Assembly: GCA_003427395.1 (NCBI GenBank)
Contig: BFEA01000307.1
Coordinates: forward strand, 1,700,635-1,723,787
Direction: 5' to 3'
DNA length: 23,153 nt
From: Chara braunii
Taxonomy: Eukaryota; Streptophyta; Charophyceae; Charales; Characeae
Within the stretch, counting starts at the first letter, position 1. Each line of letters starts with the position of its first letter. This document shows positions 18,454 to 23,153 of this stretch, piece after piece. The position numbers were made by a program, and so were the translations under genes. The notes under the pieces are model-generated. The model did not search any database, was not told where the DNA came from, and saw nothing but the letters and a program-made list of their open reading frames with translations.

Positions 18454-18486
<33 letters not shown>

Positions 18487-18495
18487 AAGGGTGAC
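18435..18495. mobile_element. Poly(A) retroposon footprint
   Basis: ATCCAAGGGTG occurs at 18439-18449 and again right after a run of about 30 A (18453-18483). This is the layout left by target-primed reverse transcription: target duplication, a few bases, poly(A), target duplication. Almost nothing of the source RNA body is present. The 18-bp AAGATCCAAGGGTGCGTG also occurs at 19675-19692. Confidence 0.5.
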
Positions 18496-18525
18496 GTTTG
18501 CATAGTACATTACAACAAAATGAAA

Positions 18526-18735
18526 AGGGGAAACTACGTGGGAGTCAGAAAAACGAGTTATAATTGCACTATGGGCCAAGATACAGTTTCAAATTGCAGT
18601 TCGGGCAACGTATACAACCCAGCTTTCTGGCCAGGTAGGGTGCCCCAAGTTCAATTGCAAACGGTTTATTGCCCCATAGTAAGTGCAATTATAACTCGTT
18701 TTTGTGATTCTACTGGAGCTACCCCCCCCCCCAAC
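18526..18735. mobile_element. MITE-like inverted-repeat element
   Basis: AAAACGAGTTATAATTGCAC (about 18551-18570) is mirrored by GTGCAATTATAACTCGTTTT (about 18682-18701), a 20-bp perfect inverted repeat that extends inward (CTATGGG and CCCATAG) and loosely outward toward G and C runs. CATAGTACAT occurs on both sides (18503 and 18770), but it is not at the repeat ends. It lies in the intron just downstream of the methyltransferase exon donor. Confidence 0.65.
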
Positions 18736-18779
18736 AAAAAAAAAAAATAGAGACATTTACAATTTTACATAGTACATAC

Positions 18780-18943
18780 CTTCTCTGCTACACCTTGCTC
18801 GACACTTATCTGATTGGCTCTCGCAGCCTGCACGGGGCTCAAAGTAATTCCTTTCACTTTGCTTCCATACTTGCGTGCAATGTGCCTGGAACTCCCTCCA
18901 ATTCCACATCCAACATCCACTGCTGTCCCTGGTTTCTCGCCCT
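18780..18943 (-). CDS. Gamma-tocopherol C-methyltransferase-like exon
   Basis: Translated, this minus-strand exon gives EGEKPGTAVDVGCGIGGSSR, then HIARKYGSKVKGITLSPVQA and ARANQISVEQGVAEK. VDVGCGIGGSSR is the S-adenosylmethionine-binding motif I, and GITLSPVQAxRAN is characteristic of plant gamma-tocopherol methyltransferase (VTE4) and its close N-methyltransferase relatives. The enzyme methylates gamma-tocopherol to alpha-tocopherol in plastids. The exon is bounded by an acceptor (GGTTGCAG, ending 18944) and a donor (GAG AAG|GTATGT at 18779). The donor falls where plant VTE4 exons end, by my recollection. Neighbouring exons were not found within the window on either side. The exon could belong to a gene with very long introns or be an isolated duplicate. 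A related alkaloid-type methyltransferase is the main alternative. Confidence 0.8.
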
Positions 18944-19143
18944 CTGCAACCATCACAATACGTAGAAAGGAGAGTCCCACATTACACTCCACGAGTTAAG
19001 AAGGCTGGGTACGCAGCCTCTTTTTTTTTTCTTTTTTTCCCTTTTTTGTGATGACTGAATGGTACAACACGTGTACCTGTTGATAAACAGATGATGAGCT
19101 CATCTGATGGATAGAGTAATGTTCGGCGCTACCCCCTTTTCGG

Positions 19144-19145
<2 letters not shown>

Positions 19146-19232
<87 letters not shown>
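19146..19232. repeat. (AG)n followed by (ACAG)n microsatellite
   Basis: About 65 bp of AG repeats run into about 22 bp of ACAG repeats, then a GA-rich tail to about 19260. Leucine/serine frames across it are repeat artefacts. Confidence 0.95.
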
Positions 19233-19233
<1 letters not shown>

Positions 19234-19258
19234 AGAGACAGGGGGAGAGAGAGAGAGG

Positions 19259-19350
19259 GAGCCCCCGAACATAACTCACCCTCATTGTGGACGTACGGGT
19301 CGGAACGAAGGCTTGTATACATTCATTACTAGGGTGCGTTATGCTGGGGG
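19259..19350. repeat. Second copy of the 1-225 inverted-repeat ends
   Basis: CCCCCGAACATAACTCACCC (from 19262) is mirrored by GGGTGCGTTATGCTGGGGGG (19330-19349). Both resemble the ends of the element at 1-225 (CGAACATAACGCAT and ATGCGTGATGTTGGGGGG). The centre here is unrelated to the palindromic units of the first copy. Confidence 0.5.
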
Positions 19351-19359
19351 GAAGATGGT

Positions 19360-20095
19360 AGCAGGAATCCCTTAGGACAGTGTCTGAATCAGGGTAGGTG
19401 GAAAACTGGCAAAATAAGTTCAGCCCTTCATACCCCCATCACAATGAAGGCGTGCACTATTTTATTACGTTCTTCAGTGACGTACACCGTTCCCAACTGA
19501 ACAAGGACTGCTACTTACCCCCTCTTGCTAGGTGAATACAGCAGTCCCACATTAAATACAAAAAAAAAAAAAAAAAACACCCTGTATTCAAGAAAACAAC
19601 GCACTAATTAAAAAAAAAAAAAACACAGAAAACAACGCACCCTGCCAGTTCTCAAATAAAAACAACCCAAACNAAAGATCCAAGGGTGCGTGGTGGGAAA
19701 CCTGTCATGGCAGCTCAGGCTTTTAACAGTGTTTTTGGATTTTTGTGCATTTTAACAGTGAATATGAGGGTAGCTATGATGGAGGAAAGAGGATCAGTGT
19801 GCGAGAGACAATCTAGCCATTGTATTGGATTTTTTTGACAGAGGTTTACCAAAACTGTCCTAATTTGAAATTTCACTATCTGCTTTTAATGTGATTTAGC
19901 TCTCAAGTTGTAGCGCTGTTGAGCTATCAGTGGTAGCAATTTCTTGGAAGATGTCTGTAGAACTAGTTGAGGAAAACGGACCCTCGACCCGGTTTCCAGC
20001 ACAAGCCGAAGCCGAGTAATGGCCTCGGTTCCTCCGGGTTGTTTGTGAGGTATTCCTGGCCTCCTTTCTATTGGCAATGAAAGATCATATTCTTC
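19360..20095. other. No gene recognised; A-tracts and short repeats
   Basis: A-tracts occur at 19559-19577 and 19609-19623, with GAAAACAACGCAC near 19591 and 19627. One unknown base lies at 19673. A minus-strand frame at 19886-20146 is not recognised. Confidence 0.4.
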
Positions 20096-20096
20096 C

Positions 20097-20247
20097 AAAA
20101 AAATCAAAAAAAAAAAAAAAATCAAAAAAAAAAAAAAAAACCACATTTAAAATAAAAAACAAGTTAAACAACATGATTTTACTTTTTTTTGTTTGGCCTG
20201 GCCGTGCAAATGTTCCCGGACCACTCTGGTAGCCTAGGAATCCACAG

Positions 20248-20293
<46 letters not shown>
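20097..20293. repeat. A-tracts
   Basis: Three A-tracts: two at about 20104-20140 broken by TC, and one of about 45 A at 20249-20293. Phenylalanine-rich minus-strand frames here are artefacts. They may be retroposon tails. Confidence 0.85.
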
Positions 20294-20294
<1 letters not shown>

Positions 20295-20349
20295 ATCTAC
20301 ACGTAGCTCCACTATGTGCTTGCACTACTAAAAAAAAATAAAAATGGCA

Positions 20350-20395
20350 ATGTTTCTTTCCATGTTCCAGTGGAGGATTCAATCTCATGACACAC
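20350..20395. repeat. Dispersed repeat, copy 2 (pairs with 15763-15809)
   Basis: Shares TTTCTTTCCATGT, GGAGGATTCA, TCTCA and GACACAC with copy 1. In reverse complement it has GAGATTGAATCC, B-box-like. A poly(A)-rich stretch lies beside it (20293-20345). Confidence 0.55.
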
Positions 20396-20399
20396 GCCC

Positions 20400-20850
20400 A
20401 ATTTTTTTCCTAATGTGCGTGTAGTTAGGCCTGCTGGCTGTGGGCCTCGCCACACTACTCCCGCCTTGGAGAATTTTTTTGGGAGTAGTCCCGAACGTCA
20501 GAAGACCCGAAAATCCATTCGGGAGTCCACTTTGCCACATCGGACTCCCGACTTGGGGCGCCCTCCGATTTGGAGGCCAGGCGGCACACTGAGACAGAGA
20601 CTGTCCAGCACTGTCCAGCATGTGGCGACGATAACTGTGAGGAGAGTGCTTGTCTGCGCGAGAGTTCTCCGGTTGAAACACAGGCCTCCTTTCTCCATAT
20701 CTTTCCACTTTTGTATATAACTAAACCACGTGTACCTTTGCCTGCTTTTTTTCTTCTTTTGGGACCATTTGTCGTTTCATGTGTGTCATCCTTGTGCAAG
20801 GCTCATGCTCCTTCCTCCATATCTTTCCACTTCTTTAAGTTTTAACAAAT
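20400..20850. other. Probable decayed repeat, no clear gene
   Basis: Contains GCCACATCGGACTCCCGAC, similar to the ACATCGG word seen in many plant LTRs. It also has a direct repeat of CTCCATATCTTTCCACTT at about 20693 and 20816. Overlapping frames on both strands are unconvincing. Confidence 0.35.
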
Positions 20851-20913
20851 TAATGTCCCGAAGGACGACGTATACCTGCTATTTCGATCAAGCGCATCAA
20901 TTAACACAACACC

Positions 20914-21057
20914 ATGTCTTTCGGAGCTCAGACTCCCGAAACAAAAAAGCTGGCGGTGCCGACCAAAAATGTGCGATTTCATGACCAACCCTGTTCGACA
21001 AAGGCTCACAAGTCCTTCTGGTTTAAGAATATTTTCATTTTTTTGCTCTGCTTCTAG
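20914..21057 (+). CDS. Short open frame or first exon with a PP1-docking-like motif
   Basis: The ATG is in a favourable ACACC context. The frame reads MSFGAQTPETKKLAVPTK, NVRFHDQPCSTKAHKSFW, then a hydrophobic tail to a TAG at 21055. KNVRF followed by HD matches the RVxF consensus ([K/R]-x-[V/I]-x-[F/W]) used by protein phosphatase 1 partners. A donor candidate (CTG|GTTTAAG near 21020) would make this a first exon ending at SFW. Short motifs arise by chance, so function is inference. Confidence 0.3.
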   Translation: MSFGAQTPETKKLAVPTKNVRFHDQPCSTKAHKSFWFKNIFIFLLCF

Positions 21058-21130
21058 CGTCCGCAATGAAAATTAGACGAGGCAAGTGGCCGTAAGAAAA
21101 TATTCGTCACAAGCACCGTTTGCAATTCAC

Positions 21131-21407
21131 TGTCCTGAAGTTTGTTTGTCGATGGAAGTGTTCGCACTTGCTCACTGACTGTCTAGAAGTTTATTCGTCA
21201 ATGACTGTGTGCAAAGATGTGAACAGATTGCAAGTAATCCTCAACAAACAAAAAAAGGACCTAAATGAAACGACTGAACGAGTACAAGAAGTGGCTACTA
21301 CTCTAGGCATCAAGGATGCATTTTCTACGGAATCCCAAAACCACCAACCATCACGACCTAGTGCTTGCTCTTAAACTGTCCGGAGGTCCGTTCGTCGATG
21401 GAAATGT
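21131..21407. repeat. Three diverged copies of a ~31-bp unit
   Basis: TGTCCTGAAGTTTGTTTGTC (21131), TGTCTAGAAGTTTATTCGTC (21180) and TGTCCGGAGGTCCGTTCGTC (21377) are each followed by GATGGAAGTGT, AATGACTGTGT and GATGGAAATGT. They flank the coiled-coil-like frame. Confidence 0.55.
21200..21374 (+). CDS. Coiled-coil-like exon candidate
   Basis: The frame contains [20 protein letters not shown], then [20 protein letters not shown] and ends at a TAA at 21372. Leu, Ile and Val spacing with many charged residues suggests a short coiled coil. The part upstream of about 21200 is the repeat unit and probably not coding. No family is recognised. Confidence 0.3.
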
Positions 21408-21443
21408 TAAGAGCTTATTTAACTTCTTGCACTGTGTAATCAG

Positions 21444-21692
21444 TGGATTCGTGCCTACTGTCTTCAACCAATTGGAATGCCTGGTCATTATCACCGCATT
21501 TGGCACAACTTTCAGTCCAGGTTCAGCCACAATTACCAGGCGTTTTCTTCAGGTGACGTCAGTAATCATCCTCACGCGCTTCCAGGGATCGATCACATTG
21601 ATGCAAACCACCAAGCCGTTGCCTATAATCACTCTGGTAGGACCGGCGATTATACTCACCCAGTTAGATATTCATCATGGGGGGTTTCATAA
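21444..21692 (+). CDS. His/Tyr/Asn-rich exon candidate
   Basis: An acceptor-like TGTGTAATCAG ends at about 21443. The open frame then reads WIRAYCLQPIGMPGHYHRIW, HNFQSRFSHNYQAFSSGD, and on to a stop at 21690. Composition is that of a disordered transcription-factor-like region. An overlapping frame (21316-21711) is hydrophobic and less convincing. Unidentified. Confidence 0.3.
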   Translation, partial: WIRAYCLQPIGMPGHYHRIWHNFQSRFSHNYQAFSSGDVSNHPHALPGIDHIDANHQAVAYNHSGRTGDYTHPVRYSSWGVS

Positions 21693-21779
21693 TATTCCTT
21701 GGCAGCCTTGAAAACCAGTTCAGAATTGCATGCGCCAATCGGTGCCTGGAGATTAGATCGGGCCTACTGGACAGCGGTT

Positions 21780-21832
21780 CATTTTTTATTTTTTATTTTT
21801 TTTTTACTTTATTTATTTATTTATTTATTTAA

Positions 21833-21884
<52 letters not shown>

Positions 21885-21886
21885 GT
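21780..21886. repeat. T-rich and (ATT)n microsatellite
   Basis: A T-rich stretch with TTTAT repeats is followed by about 17 ATT units (21834-21885). Poly-isoleucine frames across it are artefacts. Confidence 0.95.
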
Positions 21887-21994
21887 TATTTTTGGACCGC
21901 CGTTCATTAACTTTCCCATGCAGCAGAAATCCACGTCAGAAAACAAAGAGGCTCGGAATGGACTCTGGTCCTTAATTAAATCCAACTTACCCTA

Positions 21995-22101
21995 TACAAG
22001 TCTCTTTCAAAGCGCAGCCTATACATACAAGTCTCTTTCAAAGCACAGCCTATACATACAAGTCTCTTTCAAAGCACAGCCTATACATACAAGTCTCTTT
22101 C
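21995..22101. repeat. 31-bp minisatellite, four copies
   Basis: The word AAGTCTCTTTCAAAGC starts one base before 22000, 22031, 22062 and 22093, so the period is exactly 31 bp. The unit also contains CAGCCTATACATAC. Copies 2 and 3 are identical; copies 1 and 4 differ slightly. Confidence 0.95.
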
Positions 22102-22353
22102 GAGGCAGGACGCACTGCAGCACGCATCCCAAGCCTCTTGGCTGACCGGAGAGAACACTTCAGCATTGACATCAACAACTCACCATTCCGTGCCTGGAGC
22201 TTAGCTGACGAGAGCTGCTTCGACGCATTCATCAGCGCATTGGGGGTCTCTACATCGTGTGGATCTGTTAAGAGAGCAAAGCTGGGTATTCTCACAGAAA
22301 TGGGGAATTCTGAGAGAGAAGGGCATGTCGTCAGAAGGCATCTGTGCATTTGA
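22102..22353 (+). CDS. Hypothetical exon candidate
   Basis: From a CGAGGCAG acceptor-like site (ending about 22108) the frame reads TAARIPSLLADRREHFSID, INNSPFRAWSLADESCFDAF, ISALGVSTSCGSVKRAKLGI, to a stop at 22351. A donor-like TCT|GTTAAG lies near 22267. Composition is protein-like, but the opposite strand is also open (22050-22349). No family is recognised. Confidence 0.3.
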   Translation, partial: EAGRTAARIPSLLADRREHFSIDINNSPFRAWSLADESCFDAFISALGVSTSCGSVKRAKLGILTEMGNSEREGHVVRRHLCI

Positions 22354-22456
22354 CGACGGCATTACTTGTCGGACGGGAACATGCACATGGCGGCCACAGA
22401 GTCAGTCAAAGCGCAATGCTAAATTCCTTCATATGAAGTTCAAAAAATGACAATAA

Positions 22457-22660
22457 CAATCAGGGCCAGATTCCTCTCTCTGTGCTGATTATCAAACACT
22501 CGTTGTAACTGCCCTTGGTCCTCGACATTCGGGTCCTCGAGATTCGGGTCCTCGAGATTCGGGTCCCTCTGCAACCGTTTCCAGTGTTCCTGGTCTCATA
22601 AACAGTCGTCGTGCTTCCTCAAGCGGTTGGCGCTTCAGGTTCTATCAGCCGCCGCCTTGA
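22457..22660 (+). CDS. Exon candidate with in-frame G-P-R-x-S repeats
   Basis: After an acceptor-like AACAATCAG (ends about 22462) the frame reads GPDSSLCADYQTLVVTAL, then three GPR(H/D)S repeats and GPSATVSSVPGLINSRRASS, ending QPPP at a TGA at 22658. The 15-bp DNA repeat (22517-22561) is a multiple of three and keeps the frame. It may be the last exon of a gene spanning 20914-22660, or chance. Confidence 0.3.
   Translation, partial: QSGPDSSLCADYQTLVVTALGPRHSGPRDSGPRDSGPSATVSSVPGLINSRRASSSGWRFRFYQPPP
22517..22561. repeat. 15-bp tandem repeat, three copies
   Basis: GGTCCTCGAGATTCG is repeated three times; the first copy has C in place of G at one position. A fourth partial copy (GGTCCC) follows. 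Confidence 0.95.
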
Positions 22661-22745
22661 TGGCTCAAGTGGCACTGTGACTCACCTGAATTCCCTACCC
22701 TTTCAGCGTTAGCTTCCACATTCACATCAAGTGTACAGACAGGCA

Positions 22746-22747
<2 letters not shown>

Positions 22748-22806
<59 letters not shown>
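22748..22806. repeat. (AC)n microsatellite
   Basis: About 29 AC units, preceded by AGACAGGCAGAC. It is a simple repeat. Confidence 0.98.
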
Positions 22807-22808
<2 letters not shown>

Positions 22809-23153
22809 CCTTGTATTTTCTATTACATTTCCGATCTATGTTTTTTCGTTATGGATGGCTTGTGATGATTTGTGAAGGGAACGAGAGAGAGAATCTGGGG
22901 TCTTTTAAAACAACCCGCATTCCAGTCTTGCTAGCTCTCTGTCTTGGCAGATTTGAGCAGCTAGGATCAGGCACGTACTAGCGAGCTATTCTCTCTTTTT
23001 GTGGTTCAATATGTCTTCTCGGTTTTTGTTGGTTACATACACGTGAAACGGTATTCACCAATTCGTGGTAGCTGAGGTAGATCCCAGGGCTCGATCCCTA
23101 GTTTCCCAACTTACCTGTGTACAATACCAGCGTCAACTCGAAGAGTTGAACCT
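22807..23153. other. No gene recognised to the window end
   Basis: No open frame of note. A tRNA-like fragment (TAGCTGAGGTAG, then GGCTCGATCCC, at about 23069-23098) has A- and B-box-like words too close together for a tRNA. Confidence 0.4.

Noticed and set aside
18503-18779. CATAGTACAT on both sides of the MITE-like element as its target duplication
   Set aside because: The words lie 20 or more bases outside the inverted repeats, and the sequence directly inside them is not inverted; coincidence cannot be excluded.
18995-19322. 108-codon leucine/serine-rich frame
   Set aside because: It is a translation of the AG microsatellite.
19329-19646. hAT-type element between AGGGTGCGTT and AACGCACCCT
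   Set aside because: The ends are inverted but flanking 8-bp sequences do not match, and the inside shows no further symmetry.
20085-20388. Phenylalanine-rich frames on the minus strand
   Set aside because: They are translations of A-tracts.
20455-20799. Overlapping frames of 66-114 codons on both strands
   Set aside because: Mutually overlapping in several frames, with no motif, in what looks like decayed repeat sequence.
21995-22101. CRISPR-like array
   Set aside because: The units are contiguous with no variable spacers; this is a minisatellite in a plant genome.
21699-22145. 148-codon frame with poly-isoleucine
   Set aside because: It runs through the ATT microsatellite and the 31-bp minisatellite.
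23069-23098. tRNA or pol III gene near the window end
   Set aside because: A- and B-box-like words are too close together and no stems form.

Overview
The window looks like nuclear DNA of a streptophyte (land plant or charophyte alga). The grounds are a spliced exon of a gamma-tocopherol methyltransferase-like gene (18780-18943, minus), a broken piece of the plastid gene infA (about 17129-17311), plant-type LINE and chromovirus remnants, MITE-like elements, and many microsatellites and A-tracts. A Chara-like alga is possible, but that is an impression, not something the sequence proves. No complete, clearly functional gene is visible. Most open frames are short, low-complexity, or shadows of each other.

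Region 1 (1-230) is a small inverted-repeat element whose centre is a run of about 27-bp units, each nearly palindromic around ATGCGT. A relative of its arms lies at 19259-19350.

Region 2 (about 350-14570) is the dominant structure: a very large, diverged inverted repeat. The left arm (about 350-6785) matches the reverse complement of the right arm (about 8380-14530) in the same order, at roughly 70-80% identity by eye in the best blocks. Each arm holds, from the outside in: remnants of an unrecognised protein-coding gene pointing toward the centre; a field of dispersed 18-bp motifs; a five-unit tandem array (period about 120-125 bp) in which many units carry a short palindrome; and an inner block with a shared reading frame. 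The left arm has a 342-bp MITE-like insertion with a 9-bp target duplication, and the right arm shows the empty site. The 1.6-kb spacer holds a broken LINE reverse transcriptase and the chromodomain end of a Ty3/gypsy chromovirus.

Region 3 (14600-17450) is gene-poor. It contains CCAGT repeats, a tRNA-derived SINE-like sequence, a strong G-run, a hairpin cluster, and the infA fragment sitting exactly between two 56-bp direct repeats.

Region 4 (17450-20850) contains the tocopherol methyltransferase exon with good splice signals, a MITE-like element beside it, a poly(A) retroposon footprint, microsatellites and dispersed repeats.

Region 5 (20850-23153) has several plus-strand exon-like open segments (20914-22660). 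One has a PP1-docking-like motif, one is coiled-coil-like, and one has in-frame pentapeptide repeats. They may be parts of one spliced gene, but this is unproven. A 31-bp minisatellite, ATT and AC microsatellites, and apparently non-coding sequence complete the window.
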